Shown: positions 1 through 8,700, numbered from the stretch's first letter. The stretch: 64,000 nucleotides of DNA from Streptomyces lydicus (GCF_001729485.1 NZ_CP017157.1:3410001-3474000); one strand, 5' to 3'. The notes: generated by a model not told the origin, from the sequence alone. Numbers and translations are program-made.

Positions 1-417
1 GGCTTCGTCCTGGCGCTCGGGATCGTGGTCCGCGCGGTGGTCGACAACGGGCTCGGCGCCGCCCTGGGCCATCTGGTGCCGGACGGTACGGGCCTGCCGG
101 CGCTGCTGGCCGTCGCGGCGCTGGCGGCCGTACTGGCGAACCTCATCAACAACCTGCCCGCCGTGCTGGTGCTGCTGCCGCTGACCGCCCCCACCGGGCC
201 GGGCGCCGTCCTCGCGGTGCTGCTCGGCGTGAACATCGGCCCCAACCTCACCTACGCCGGCTCGCTGGCCACCCTGCTGTGGCGGCGGGTGGTGCACGCG
301 CACGACGCACGGGTGAAGCTGGGCGAGTTCACCCGGCTCGGTCTGCTGGCCGTGCCTGCCGCCCTGGTGCTGTCGGTGCTGGCACTGTGGGCGTCGCTGA
401 CCGCCATCGGAGGCTGA
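1..417 (+). CDS. ArsB/CitT-superfamily ion permease, C-terminal part
   Basis: The reading frame is open from base 1, so the gene begins before the window; 138 residues are visible. They form about three hydrophobic segments, one holding the NLINNLPA motif and another NIGPNLTYAGSLATLLW, which are conserved in the last transmembrane helices of ArsB, NhaD and CitT-type (ion transporter superfamily) permeases. The likely role is export of an oxyanion such as arsenite, or anion/Na+ exchange, at the cytoplasmic membrane. The substrate cannot be told from this fragment. The universal-stress gene starts only four bases after the stop, suggesting one transcript. Confidence 0.75.
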   Translation, partial: GFVLALGIVVRAVVDNGLGAALGHLVPDGTGLPALLAVAALAAVLANLINNLPAVLVLLPLTAPTGPGAVLAVLLGVNIGPNLTYAGSLATLLWRRVVHAHDARVKLGEFTRLGLLAVPAALVLSVLALWASLTAIGG

Positions 418-421
418 TCGC

Positions 422-940
422 GTGACCGTCATCGCCTGGATCGTGGAGGGCACCTGGCCCGCCTGTGTCGACGCGGTGCGCCGCGCGGCGCCCGACGACA
501 GCGAGATCGTCCTGCTGCACGTCACCGACCCCGAGGTCCCCGAGGCCGCGCACGCCGCCTACGCCGGACTGCTCGGCCGCGCCCACCCCCGGGAGCCGCG
601 GCCGGCCGGCTGGGGCAGCGATCCGGGAACGGCGCTGGAGCACCTGGCCGCCGACTCCGCCGGGGAGTTGCTCGCCGCCGCGGCCGAACGCCTCGGGCGG
701 CCCTGCCGGCGCAGCGAGCGGGTCGGGCGCGTCGAGCGGGAGGTCGTCGGGGCCGCGGCCGACGCCGAGCTGCTCGTCCTCGCCCGGGACGGCGACCTGG
801 CCCGGGTCGGGCCGCACAGCCTCGGCCCGGCGGGCCGGTTCGTCGTCGATCACGCGCCCTGCCCGGTCCTCCTCGTGTGGCCGCACGCCGCTCCCCGCAC
901 GGGGGCCCTGCCGCCCCCGCCGCCCGACCCGGCAGACTGA
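422..940 (+). CDS. universal stress protein (UspA-like), single domain
   Basis: A 172-residue cytoplasmic protein with a GTG start four bases after the permease stop. The C-terminal stretch LGPAGRFVVDHAPCPVLLV (about residues 138-156) matches the nucleotide-binding end of the UspA fold, where a G-x-S-x-x-[VL]-x-x-x-[AS]-x-CPVLVV pattern is usual. The middle part is longer and less typical than in canonical Usp proteins, so ATP binding is not certain. Placement between two membrane transporters suggests a regulatory partner role, as seen for Usp domains attached to transporters, but this is inference. Confidence 0.7.
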   Translation: MTVIAWIVEGTWPACVDAVRRAAPDDSEIVLLHVTDPEVPEAAHAAYAGLLGRAHPREPRPAGWGSDPGTALEHLAADSAGELLAAAAERLGRPCRRSERVGRVEREVVGAAADAELLVLARDGDLARVGPHSLGPAGRFVVDHAPCPVLLVWPHAAPRTGALPPPPPDPAD

Positions 941-989
941 CCGCGCCGACGGCGACCGGGCCGGCGGCTGCCGTGGGGGGGAGCGGACG

Positions 990-2252
990 ATGACGCAGGC
1001 GGACCCGGCCGGAGCGGGCGGGCTGAAGCGACGGCTGGGGCTCTTCGACGCCGTGACGATCGGGCTGGGGGCCATGATCGGGGCCGGGATCTTCGCGGCC
1101 CTGGCACCGGCCGCCGCCGCGGCCGGCTCCGGGCTGCTGCCGGCGCTGGCCGGCGCGGCGGTGGTCGCCTACTGCAACGCGACGTCCTCGGCCCGGCTGG
1201 CCGCCCGCTACCCGGCGTCCGGCGGCACCTACGTCTACGGCCGGGAGCGGCTGGGCGCGTTCTGGGGCTACCTCGCCGGGTGGGGCTTCGTCGTCGGCAA
1301 GAGCGCCTCGTGCGCGGCGATGGCGCTGACCGTGGGACTGTACGTCTGGCCGGGGCAGGCGCACGCGGTGGCGGCGGCCGCGGTGGTGGCGCTGACCGCG
1401 GTGAACTACGCCGGGGTGCGGAAGTCCGCCTGGCTCACCCGGGCCCTGGTCGCGACCGTACTCGCCGTGCTGACCGTGCTGGTGACGGTCTGCCTGACGA
1501 GCCCCGCCGCCGATCCCGTACGCCTGGATCCCGGCGCCGGCGCCACCGCGGGCGGGGTGCTGCGCGCCGCCGGTCTGCTGTTCTTCGCGTTCGCCGGGTA
1601 CGCCCGGATCGCCACCCTCGGCGAGGAGGTGCGCGACCCCGCGCGCACCATCCCGCGCGCCGTCCCGGTGGCCCTGGGCGTCACGCTGGTGGTGTACGCC
1701 GCGGTCGCCGTCGCGGCGCTCGCGGTGCTGGGCCCCGCCCGGCTCGCCGGCGCCGCCGCGCCGCTGGCCGAGGCGGTACGCGCGGCCGGGACACCGGAGT
1801 TGGTGCCGCTGGTGCGGGCCGGTGCCGCCGCGGCGGCGCTGGGCTCGCTGCTCGCGCTGATCCTCGGCGTCTCCCGTACGACGCTGGCGATGGCCCGCGA
1901 CCGGCACCTGCCCGCCGTGCTGGCCGCCGTCCACCCCCGCTTCCACGTGCCGCACCGCGCGGAACTCGCGGTCGGCGCCGTCGTGGCCGTGCTCGCCGCG
2001 ACCGCCGACGTCCGGGCCGCGATCGGCTTCTCCTCCTTCGGCGTGCTGGCCTACTACGCGGTCGCCAACGCGGCCGCCCTGACCCTCACCGACGCGGAGC
2101 GCTGCCCGCCCCGCGTCGTCCCCGTGGTCGGCCTGGCCGGCTGCCTGGTCCTCGCCTTCGCCCTCCCGGCGACCGCGGTGGTGGCCGGCACCGCCGTCCT
2201 CGCGGCGGGCGCGGCCGCGTACGGGGTGCGCGCGGCGCGCGGCACCGCATGA
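990..2252 (+). CDS. APC-family amino acid permease
   Basis: A 420-residue membrane protein with about 11-12 hydrophobic segments. The N-terminal IGLGAMIGAGIF (about residues 24-35) is the signature of helix 1 in the amino acid-polyamine-organocation family; GEEVRDPARTIPRA (about 215-228) is the conserved loop after helix 6. The ATG at 990 was chosen because the family motif begins about 20 residues later; the frame is open further upstream but overlaps the Usp gene. It would import an amino acid or related amine by proton symport. The substrate is not predictable. It lies 49 bases after the Usp gene and probably shares its transcript. Confidence 0.85.
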   Translation: MTQADPAGAGGLKRRLGLFDAVTIGLGAMIGAGIFAALAPAAAAAGSGLLPALAGAAVVAYCNATSSARLAARYPASGGTYVYGRERLGAFWGYLAGWGFVVGKSASCAAMALTVGLYVWPGQAHAVAAAAVVALTAVNYAGVRKSAWLTRALVATVLAVLTVLVTVCLTSPAADPVRLDPGAGATAGGVLRAAGLLFFAFAGYARIATLGEEVRDPARTIPRAVPVALGVTLVVYAAVAVAALAVLGPARLAGAAAPLAEAVRAAGTPELVPLVRAGAAAAALGSLLALILGVSRTTLAMARDRHLPAVLAAVHPRFHVPHRAELAVGAVVAVLAATADVRAAIGFSSFGVLAYYAVANAAALTLTDAERCPPRVVPVVGLAGCLVLAFALPATAVVAGTAVLAAGAAAYGVRAARGTA

Positions 2253-2462
2253 CGCACGGCCGTGCGCACCCGTTCACGGCCTGACACCCCGCCACGCGAC
2301 GGGCCTGTTTCCCCCCGCCCCGGTCGCCCGCCGGCCGAGCGCGGCGGGGGCTGGCCCCACCTGCGGCCGGTGGGTAGCACGATCGTCCCGCGCGGTCACC
2401 TCCGGAGACGCTGGGTCCGGCACATGCCGCTGATTACCCGACGTTTCCGTAGGAGTGGGCTG

Positions 2463-3626
2463 ATGCGTGAGCAGGCAGGGCAGGCGTTTCGTTCGTCCGG
2501 GCGGCGGCGTGGCCGGCGTGGAGCCGGGCCGGCGGCGGTCGCGGTGGTCCTCGGCATCGTGACGGCGGGCACCCCGGCGCCGCCCGCGGCGTCCGCCGCC
2601 ACCGGGCCGGACTCCGTCCGGAAGGGCCTGCACACGCTGGTGCGCACCGACGGCGTGCCTGCCGCGCTGGCGAGCGTCCGGGGCCGCGACGGCCGGACGC
2701 GTACCTACACCGCCGGGGTCGGTGACCTGGCCACCGGTGCGAAGGTGCCCCGGGACGGTCAGGTGCGCATCGGCAGCAACACCAAGACGTTCACCGCGGT
2801 GGTCGTGCTGCAGCTGGTCGGTGCCGGCAGGATCGGGCTCGATGACCCGGTCGACAGGTATCTGCCCGGCCTGGTGCGCGGGGACGGGATCGACGGGCGC
2901 CACCTCACCGTCCGCCAACTGCTCCAGCAGACCAGCGGACTTCCCAACTACAGCAACTACCTCAGCGACGACATCCGCTACTACGACCCCCGCGAGCTCC
3001 TCGATCTCGCTCTCCGGCACAAGGCCGACTTCGCGCCCGGCACACGATGGGCCTACAGCAACACGAACTACCTGGTGGCCGGTCTGATCGTCCAGAAGGT
3101 CACCGGCCGCCCCCTCGCCGAGGAGATCGACCGGCGCGTCATCCGGCGCATCGGACTGCGCCACACCTACTTCCCGGCCCCCGGCGAGGTGACGATCCGG
3201 GAGCGCCACCCGAAGGGTTACCACCGGGAGACGGCCGGCGTGCCCCCGGTGGACGCCACGGAATGGGACCCTTCATGGGCCTGGGCGGCGGGCCAGATGG
3301 TGTCCACCAACTCCGACCTGAACCGGTTCTTCACCGCGCTGCTGGACGGGCGTCTCCTCCCGAAGGCGCAGCTCGACCAGATGCGCACCACCGTCCGCGC
3401 CGGTTACCCCTTCTCCGCCGGTGCTCGTTACGGGTTGGGGCTCGTCAGCACGCCGCTGTCGTGCGGCGGTGTCTACTGGGGCCACGGCGGCAGCATGACG
3501 GGATACGAGACCCGGGGCGGCGCCACCGAGGACGGCCGCGCCGCCGGCGTCGCGGTGACCGTCCAGCCGGGCCGGACGGCCAAGGAACGCATGGACGGTG
3601 TCGTGGACACGGCCCTGTGCCGCTGA
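2463..3626 (+). CDS. secreted serine hydrolase, class C beta-lactamase / D-Ala-D-Ala carboxypeptidase fold
   Basis: A 387-residue exported enzyme. An N-terminal Arg-rich segment and a hydrophobic core ending in ASAA (about residue 46) form a signal peptide with possible twin-arginine character (RRRGRRG). The three serine-hydrolase motifs are present: S105-N-T-K108 (SxxK), Y198-S-N (YxN) and HGG near residue 340 in place of KTG. These are typical of the Streptomyces R61-type DD-peptidase/esterase group. The start is ATG 2463 because AGGAG lies seven bases upstream at 2451; an in-frame ATG at 2424 has no such site. Whether it trims peptidoglycan or hydrolyses small esters cannot be decided. Confidence 0.85.
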   Translation: MREQAGQAFRSSGRRRGRRGAGPAAVAVVLGIVTAGTPAPPAASAATGPDSVRKGLHTLVRTDGVPAALASVRGRDGRTRTYTAGVGDLATGAKVPRDGQVRIGSNTKTFTAVVVLQLVGAGRIGLDDPVDRYLPGLVRGDGIDGRHLTVRQLLQQTSGLPNYSNYLSDDIRYYDPRELLDLALRHKADFAPGTRWAYSNTNYLVAGLIVQKVTGRPLAEEIDRRVIRRIGLRHTYFPAPGEVTIRERHPKGYHRETAGVPPVDATEWDPSWAWAAGQMVSTNSDLNRFFTALLDGRLLPKAQLDQMRTTVRAGYPFSAGARYGLGLVSTPLSCGGVYWGHGGSMTGYETRGGATEDGRAAGVAVTVQPGRTAKERMDGVVDTALCR

Positions 3627-3627
3627 A

Positions 3628-3675
3628 TCCCGCGTGCCGTCCGGGCCTGCGCGGTGGCCCGGACGGCACGCGGGA
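3628..3675. terminator. bidirectional hairpin terminator
   Basis: A perfect 19-bp inverted repeat (3628-3646 with 3657-3675, ten-base loop) lies between two converging genes, the hydrolase and the ferredoxin. There is no U-run, as is usual for high-GC actinomycete terminators. Confidence 0.8.
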
Positions 3676-3725
3676 CCCGGCCCCACGTGCCGTCCGCCGG
3701 CCCGACATGATCCGAACGACACCCC

Positions 3726-3941
3726 CTAGGGGCGGGGCCCGACGACCTTGTCACCGTCCCGGACGGTGATCGCCGCCGCCGGACACACATCGGCCGCGTC
3801 CAGCGCCCGCTCGTCCTCCTCGATCACGTCCTTCAGCGGCCGGGCGTGCGCGCCGTCCAGGACGAAGAGGTCGGGGGCGATGGCGGCGCAGGAGCCCGAG
3901 GCGATGCACTGCTGCGGGTCGATCTCCACCTTCCACGTCAC
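3726..3941 (-). CDS. [3Fe-4S] ferredoxin, P450 redox partner
   Basis: A 71-residue acidic ferredoxin with a GTG start. Cys12, Cys18 and Cys53 (C-x5-C and CP) are the ligands of a single [3Fe-4S] cluster; the residue at the usual fourth position is Ala, as in Streptomyces P450 ferredoxins such as SuaB/SubB. It starts six bases after the P450 stop codon, so the two are certainly co-transcribed and it presumably passes electrons to that P450. A ferredoxin reductase is not encoded next to it; the FAD reductase at 13122-14291 has its own Rieske partner. Confidence 0.92.
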   Translation of the reverse strand: MTWKVEIDPQQCIASGSCAAIAPDLFVLDGAHARPLKDVIEEDERALDAADVCPAAAITVRDGDKVVGPRP

Positions 3942-3947
3942 CGCGGC

Positions 3948-5138
3948 TCACCACCCCACCGGCAGGACCCGCGGGCCGCGCACCAGCATCTGGCTCTTCC
4001 ACTCCACATCGCCGGCCACGTGCAGCTTCGGGAAGCGGGTGAGCAGGGCGCCGAGCGCCTCCTGGAGTTCCAGCCGGGCCAGCGGGGCGCCCAGGCAGTG
4101 GTGGACGCCGTGACCGAAGCCGAGGTGCTGGTTGCCGGACCGGGCGATGTCCAGGGTGCCGGGCGTGTCGAAGCGCAGCGCGTCGCGGTTCGCGGCGCCG
4201 ACGGCGACGAGGACCGGGGTGCCGGCCCGGACGAGTGTGCCGCCGACATCGATGTCTTCGGTGGCGTAGCGGGGCTGGCTCGCGCCGCTGCCCAGCGGGA
4301 CGAACCGCAGCAGCTCCTCGACGGCGTTGCCGATGAGGTCCGGCCGTTCGCGCAGCAGGGCGAGCTGGTCGGGGTGGTCCAGCAGGGCGAGGACGAAGTT
4401 GGGGATCTGCGTGGCGGTGGTCTCGTGCCCGGCGACGAGGATGCCGACGCAGAGGTCGACGAGTTCGAGCTCGGAGAGCCGGTCGCCGACGTCCCGGGCG
4501 TCGATCAACGCGGTCATCAGGTCGTCCTGCGGTGCACGCCGGTGCTCCTGGATCAACTGCCGCATGTAGGCGCGCAGTTCCTCCTGGTTGGCGTCGAACT
4601 CCTCGGAAGTCAGTGAGCTGGTCGACAGGGCGGCGTCGCTCCAGACCCGGAAGCGTGGCCGGTCCTCGGCCGGTACGCCGAGCAGCCGGCAGATGACGGC
4701 GACGGGGATGGGCAGCGCGAAGCGGTCCACCAGGTCGGCCGGTGGCCCGGCGGCCTCCAGCTCGTCGAGGAGTTCATGGGTCAGCGCCACGACCTGCGGC
4801 CTGAGCTTCTCGACCTGGCGGACCGTGAACGCCTTGGCCACCAGGGTCCGCAGCCGGGTGTGGTCCGGTGGGTCCATGCCGAGGATGCCGCTGGTGCGCC
4901 GGCCCTCGGACTGCCGGGGTTCGTCGTGCAGGGCGCTCGCGGCGCGGCTGAAACGCTGGTCACCGAGGACGAAACGGGCCTCGGCGTAGCGGGTGACCAG
5001 CCAGGCCGGTTCGCCGTACGCCATCCGCACCTTGAGCAGGCCGGGGCGGTTGCGGGCCCGCTCGTACTCGTCGGCGAGCTCAAGGCTCTCGGCGACATTG
5101 AAGGGGTAGGAGAGGGGTGCTGTGTCGGCTGTGGTCAA
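3948..5138 (-). CDS. cytochrome P450 (bacterial class I)
   Basis: A 396-residue soluble P450. Visible motifs: AGHETT at 236-241 (oxygen-activating I helix), E275-L-L-R278 (ExxR), and FGHGVHHCLG at 341-350 with the haem ligand Cys348. Length and motifs fit the CYP105/CYP107-like families of Streptomyces, which hydroxylate secondary metabolites or xenobiotics; the substrate is unknown. The ferredoxin gene follows directly. A divergent TetR gene and an 18-bp palindrome upstream suggest substrate-induced expression. No biosynthetic genes are adjacent, so it may be a stand-alone detoxification or bioconversion enzyme. Confidence 0.93.
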   Translation of the reverse strand: MTTADTAPLSYPFNVAESLELADEYERARNRPGLLKVRMAYGEPAWLVTRYAEARFVLGDQRFSRAASALHDEPRQSEGRRTSGILGMDPPDHTRLRTLVAKAFTVRQVEKLRPQVVALTHELLDELEAAGPPADLVDRFALPIPVAVICRLLGVPAEDRPRFRVWSDAALSTSSLTSEEFDANQEELRAYMRQLIQEHRRAPQDDLMTALIDARDVGDRLSELELVDLCVGILVAGHETTATQIPNFVLALLDHPDQLALLRERPDLIGNAVEELLRFVPLGSGASQPRYATEDIDVGGTLVRAGTPVLVAVGAANRDALRFDTPGTLDIARSGNQHLGFGHGVHHCLGAPLARLELQEALGALLTRFPKLHVAGDVEWKSQMLVRGPRVLPVGW

Positions 5139-5152
5139 GGTGACCTCCCTTG

Positions 5153-5170
5153 TGTAAGCACCTGCTTACA
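5153..5170. promoter_or_regulatory. 18-bp palindromic operator, TetR type
   Basis: TGTAAGCA-CC-TGCTTACA is a perfect 8-bp inverted repeat with a two-base spacer. It sits 15-32 bases before the P450 start in the divergent P450/TetR promoter region. Such short-spacer palindromes are typical TetR-family operators, so the divergent regulator probably binds here and represses the P450 operon. Confidence 0.75.
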
Positions 5171-5254
5171 TAAGGTAGGACGCCCCCTCGGGCTGGTCAA
5201 CGACGCATTGCGGCCGTCATGGTGACGGGCCGGAAGAGAGGAGCGTGACGACAC

Positions 5255-5893
5255 GTGGGGGAGACCTCGCAGCACGACACCGTGCGGGCACACCACCGCC
5301 GCAGCGCCCGGGACACCCGGCTGCGGCTGCTCGACGCCGCGTCGGAACTGTTCGCCGAGCGCGGCTACGAGCGGACGACGGTGCGCGACATCGCGGCCCG
5401 CGCCGGCGCCAACCAGGCCCTGCTGTTCCGCTACTTCGGATCGAAGAAAGCCCTGTTCGGAGAGGTGATGGCGCGTGGCGGACAGGAGCAGCTGCGCACC
5501 ACGCCCGCCGGGCAGCTGTTCGACGTGGCGCTGCGCGGCATGCTCGCCGGCGGGCGCACGGGCGGCGACCGGTCGCTGGAGGTGTGTCTGCGTTCCATCG
5601 GCGGCAGCGACGAGATCGCGGACGCGCTGCGGGGCCTGGGGGAGGAGTACGCGGAGGTGCTCGCGACCCTCTCGCCGTCCGACAACGGCCCGTTGCGTGC
5701 CGATCTGGCGCTTTCCTGGCTGTTGGGAATTGGCTTGATGCGAGTGGTCGTCGGCAAGGAACCCCTGGCGAGCGCCGACCCCGACACGGTCTCCGCCCTC
5801 GTCGCCGGCGCGCTGGGAAACCTCTTGGAGGGCCTGCCGGTGGACGGTTCGGCGGGGGACGGCTCAGCGGGGGACGGCTCGGCGGAGGGGTGA
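5255..5893 (+). CDS. TetR-family transcriptional regulator
   Basis: A 212-residue regulator with a GTG start preceded by GAGAGGAG. Residues about 20-65 form the TetR helix-turn-helix (TRLRLLDAASELFAERGYE, then TTVRDIAARAG, then LLFRYFGSKKALF). The C-terminal half is the ligand/dimer domain and ends with three copies of GDGSA, encoded by a small tandem DNA repeat (about 5842-5888), an unusual tail that is probably disordered. It is divergent from the P450/ferredoxin operon and likely represses it through the palindrome at 5153-5170. Confidence 0.9.
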   Translation: MGETSQHDTVRAHHRRSARDTRLRLLDAASELFAERGYERTTVRDIAARAGANQALLFRYFGSKKALFGEVMARGGQEQLRTTPAGQLFDVALRGMLAGGRTGGDRSLEVCLRSIGGSDEIADALRGLGEEYAEVLATLSPSDNGPLRADLALSWLLGIGLMRVVVGKEPLASADPDTVSALVAGALGNLLEGLPVDGSAGDGSAGDGSAEG

Positions 5894-5980
5894 ACGGGGC
5901 CCGGCGAACGGGCGGTCCGACGGCGCGCCGGCGCGGTTCTGCTGCGTTCCGGTGACCCCCCGGCGGGTCGCGCGGATACT

Positions 5981-5998
5981 GATAAAAGCGGCTTTATC
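5981..5998. promoter_or_regulatory. GATAAA-N6-TTTATC inverted repeat upstream of a secreted-protein gene
   Basis: An AT-rich 6-bp inverted repeat stands out in GC-rich DNA about 55-70 bases before the start of the repeat protein at 6052. It could be an operator or overlap the promoter. No regulator is identified. Confidence 0.4.
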
Positions 5999-6051
5999 GT
6001 CGCCTTTGCAGAGGATATTCCTTTTCTGCAGAGTCGAGTGAAGGTGGAAAC

Positions 6052-6459
6052 ATGCTCCGTTCGATCCCTCGCGGCCTCGCGGTGGCCGGCCTGACCGCGG
6101 CTGCCCTGGTGCTGCCGACGGCTGGCGCCGCGACCGCCGCCCCCAGCAGCACGCCCACCCCCGTGTGCTCCTCGCACGGCTGCGACCGCAGCCACCACGT
6201 CAAGGGCCACGAGAAGGCCCACGGCCGCACCGGCCACGGCGGCCACAACGCCCACCGCCGCGACGGCTACGACGACTTCGGCCGTGACGGCGGCCGCCGC
6301 GACGGCTACGGCTACGGCCGCGACGGGTACCGCGACGGCTACGGGTACGGCCGCGACGGCTACAACCGCGACGGGTACCGCGACGGCTACGGCTACGGCC
6401 GCGACGGCTACGGCCCGGGCCGCGGCCTGTTCGGCCTCGGCCTGCTCGGGCTCCTCTGA
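6052..6459 (+). CDS. small secreted protein with Arg-Asp-Gly-Tyr repeats
   Basis: A 135-residue protein with a clear Sec signal peptide (hydrophobic residues 8-28, cleavage likely after ATAA near residue 30). The mature part has a His-rich segment with two Cys (residues about 38-65), then about eight copies of an RDGY-type unit arranged as GRDGYRDGYGY (about 70-122), and ends in GLFGLGLLGLL. I do not recognise a family. The Tyr/Gly/Arg-rich low-complexity region suggests a surface, adhesive or self-associating role; this is inference. GAAGGTGG precedes the ATG. A strong hairpin terminator follows, so it is monocistronic. Confidence 0.8.
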   Translation: MLRSIPRGLAVAGLTAAALVLPTAGAATAAPSSTPTPVCSSHGCDRSHHVKGHEKAHGRTGHGGHNAHRRDGYDDFGRDGGRRDGYGYGRDGYRDGYGYGRDGYNRDGYRDGYGYGRDGYGPGRGLFGLGLLGLL

Positions 6460-6478
6460 CGCCCGCCGGATCAGTCAG

Positions 6479-6514
6479 GCGGTGGGCCCGGGAACGCGAA
6501 CCCGGGCCCACCGC
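6479..6514 (+). terminator. hairpin terminator
   Basis: A perfect 14-bp inverted repeat (6479-6492 with 6501-6514) with an eight-base loop begins 20 bases after the stop of the repeat protein gene. Confidence 0.75.
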
Positions 6515-6612
6515 ATGCCGCCGGACGCCGCCCGTCGCAGCACACCGCGCGTCGCACCGGCCGGCCCGCGGCGGCACCCGCACGAGGGAACGCACCCATC
6601 GGTGGAGTCCGC

Positions 6613-8232
6613 ATGTCACCAACCGCCCGGCGCCGGAGGATCCCCCGGCGCGCCGTCGTCACGCTGGCGCTCCTGCTGTCCGTCGGTGTCGTCGTCACCG
6701 GCCTCGTCCAGGCCCCTCCACCGCCCTCCCCGCCGCCCGCACCGGCCCGCGACAGCCTCGGCCCGCGCCTCGCGGCGGTCATGGGCAAACCCGCGTACCG
6801 GCACGCCCAGTGGGGGCTGTTCCAGCAGAACCCGCGGACGGGCAAGGTGGTGCGGTCCCGCTTCGCCGACCAGTTCTTCATCCCCGGTTCGACGGCCAAG
6901 CTGTTCAGCGTCAGCGGCGCCTGGCACACCCTCGGCGGTAACCACCGCTTCGACACCCCGGTGTACGCCGTCGGGCGGCGCCGGCAGGCGACGCTCAGGG
7001 GTGACCTGGTCCTCGTCGCCCAGGGCGACCTGACGCTCGGCGGCCGGACCCGCAGGAACGGCACCGTCGCCTACACCCCCATCGACCACACCTATGCCAA
7101 CGACGTCCCCGGAGCCACCCTCACCCCCGAGAACCCGCTGGCCGGCCTCGACCAGCTCGCCCGTCAGGTGCGCGCCGCGGGGATCCGGCGGGTCGACGGC
7201 GATGTCGTGGTCGACGCCCGGCTGTTCCGGCCCGACCCGGATCTCGACCCGACGCCCACCCCGCTGATCGTCAACGACAACGTCATCGATCTGCTCACCT
7301 CTCCCGGGCGCGCCGCCGGCAGCCCCGCCGCCCTGGAGGTGCGTCCGAAGGTCGCGCCCTACCGGGTCACCTCGTCCGTCCGCACCGTCGCGGCCGGCAA
7401 ACCCACCGCCATCGCCGTACGGACCTCACCCGACGGCACCCGGATCGAGCTGTCCGGCACCATCGCCGCGGGCTCCGCCCCCGTCCTGCGGATCTCCCCG
7501 GTCAAGGACCCCGACGCCTTCGGCCGGACCGCCCTGATCGAGGCGCTGCGCCGGGCCGGCGTCCAGGTCACCGCGAACGCCGTGGCACCGCGTCCCGCCG
7601 CCCGGCTGCCCCGCTCCTACCGGGGGCTGCCCGCGGTGGCCCGCTACACCTCCCCGCCGTACCGCGAGTACGCGAAGCTGATCCTCAAGGTGAGCCACAA
7701 CCTCGGGGCGAACCTCGGGATGTGCCTGATGGCCACCACCACCGGGAGCACCGACTGCGAGGACGGATTCCCCGTGCTCGCCGCGTTCCTGGACGCCGCG
7801 AAGGTGGACCGCAAGGCCGTACAACTCGCCGACGGGCGGGGCGGCAACCCGGCCGACCGGACCACGCCGCGGGCGCTGGCGCAGATCCTGACGTACTGGC
7901 AGCGCACCGGCGAGGCCCGGAACTTCCGCGAGGCACTGCCGGTCCTGGGCGTGGACGGGACCCTGGCCGACTCCTGCCGGCACTGCCCGTCCCGCGGCAA
8001 GGTCTTCGCCAAGACCGGCACCGCGGTGGGCGGCGACACGCTCAACGACCGGCTGGCCGTCGGCGCCGAGACCGTCGCCGGCTACCTGGAGACCGGCAAG
8101 GGCCGCTACGACGTCTTCTTCACCGGTGTCAACGGCGCCGCCACCCCCACCGCCGCCATCCAGGGCGTGCTGACCATCGCCGACGACGTGGCCGATACCG
8201 CCGCCCTGCTGCAGCAGAAGAGCGGCGGCTGA
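6613..8232 (+). CDS. D-alanyl-D-alanine carboxypeptidase/endopeptidase, PBP4 (DacB, peptidase S13)
   Basis: A 539-residue exported penicillin-binding protein. The N-terminus has an Arg-rich start and one hydrophobic segment (residues 14-33), a signal peptide or anchor, then a Pro-rich linker. The S13 motifs are S93-T-A-K96 (nucleophile and base), SHN near residue 360, and KTG near residue 467 followed by TAVGG. About 200 residues between the first two motifs are the extra domains typical of this family. It would remove the terminal D-Ala of peptidoglycan peptides or cut cross-links at the cell surface. Confidence 0.92.
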   Translation: MSPTARRRRIPRRAVVTLALLLSVGVVVTGLVQAPPPPSPPPAPARDSLGPRLAAVMGKPAYRHAQWGLFQQNPRTGKVVRSRFADQFFIPGSTAKLFSVSGAWHTLGGNHRFDTPVYAVGRRRQATLRGDLVLVAQGDLTLGGRTRRNGTVAYTPIDHTYANDVPGATLTPENPLAGLDQLARQVRAAGIRRVDGDVVVDARLFRPDPDLDPTPTPLIVNDNVIDLLTSPGRAAGSPAALEVRPKVAPYRVTSSVRTVAAGKPTAIAVRTSPDGTRIELSGTIAAGSAPVLRISPVKDPDAFGRTALIEALRRAGVQVTANAVAPRPAARLPRSYRGLPAVARYTSPPYREYAKLILKVSHNLGANLGMCLMATTTGSTDCEDGFPVLAAFLDAAKVDRKAVQLADGRGGNPADRTTPRALAQILTYWQRTGEARNFREALPVLGVDGTLADSCRHCPSRGKVFAKTGTAVGGDTLNDRLAVGAETVAGYLETGKGRYDVFFTGVNGAATPTAAIQGVLTIADDVADTAALLQQKSGG

Positions 8233-8246
8233 CCGGCGCCGGCCCC

Positions 8247-8666
8247 TCAGCCGGCCTGGCTGCTGTCCTTCAGACCGCCCCAGCCGTGCCAGCGGTCGAT
8301 CTCGATCCAGGCGCTGACCCGGCGGCGGTCCCGCTGGGGGTACTCCCGCCCGAGGTAGCGCCGGGCCAGCCGGTCGATGTCGGTCAGATCCTCGTCGTCA
8401 CGCAGCTCCGCGACCCGGCCGATCAGGGTGAGGTGGGTGTACCAGTCGCCGTCGTCGAGCACGGTGAGCGACACCCGGGGGTCGTTGCGTACGTGTTCCA
8501 GTCGCTTGCGGCCCTCGTCCATGTTGACCAGGACCCGGCCGTCCTCCCAGAGGTACCAGGTGGCGGTGGACACCGGCTGGCCGTCCCGCCGCAGCGTGGT
8601 GATGACGGACGGGTTGGGCTTGGCCAGCATGGCGGCCGCGGTTTCGGGGAGCGGTGGTTTCGACAT
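8247..8666 (-). CDS. PPOX-class F420/FMN-dependent oxidoreductase
   Basis: A 139-residue single-domain protein of the pyridoxamine-5'-phosphate-oxidase-like split-barrel family. The segment SVITTLRRDGQPVSTATWYL (about residues 20-39) and VRNDPRVSLTVLDDGDW (about 59-75) are the cofactor-side signatures of actinobacterial F420-dependent enzymes of this class. The ATG at 8666 has GAAGGTG seven bases upstream; an in-frame GTG at 8681 is less likely. The substrate is unknown. It converges on the PBP4 gene with only 14 bases between stops. Confidence 0.85.
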   Translation of the reverse strand: MSKPPLPETAAAMLAKPNPSVITTLRRDGQPVSTATWYLWEDGRVLVNMDEGRKRLEHVRNDPRVSLTVLDDGDWYTHLTLIGRVAELRDDEDLTDIDRLARRYLGREYPQRDRRRVSAWIEIDRWHGWGGLKDSSQAG

Positions 8667-8700
8667 CTGAGGCACCTTCACTGCGTCGCTGTTGCCTTAC

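Noticed and set aside
6262..6415. Regularly spaced DNA repeats that could suggest a CRISPR array
   Set aside because: Units are in frame, contiguous and encode RDGY repeats of a secreted protein; there are no unique spacers.
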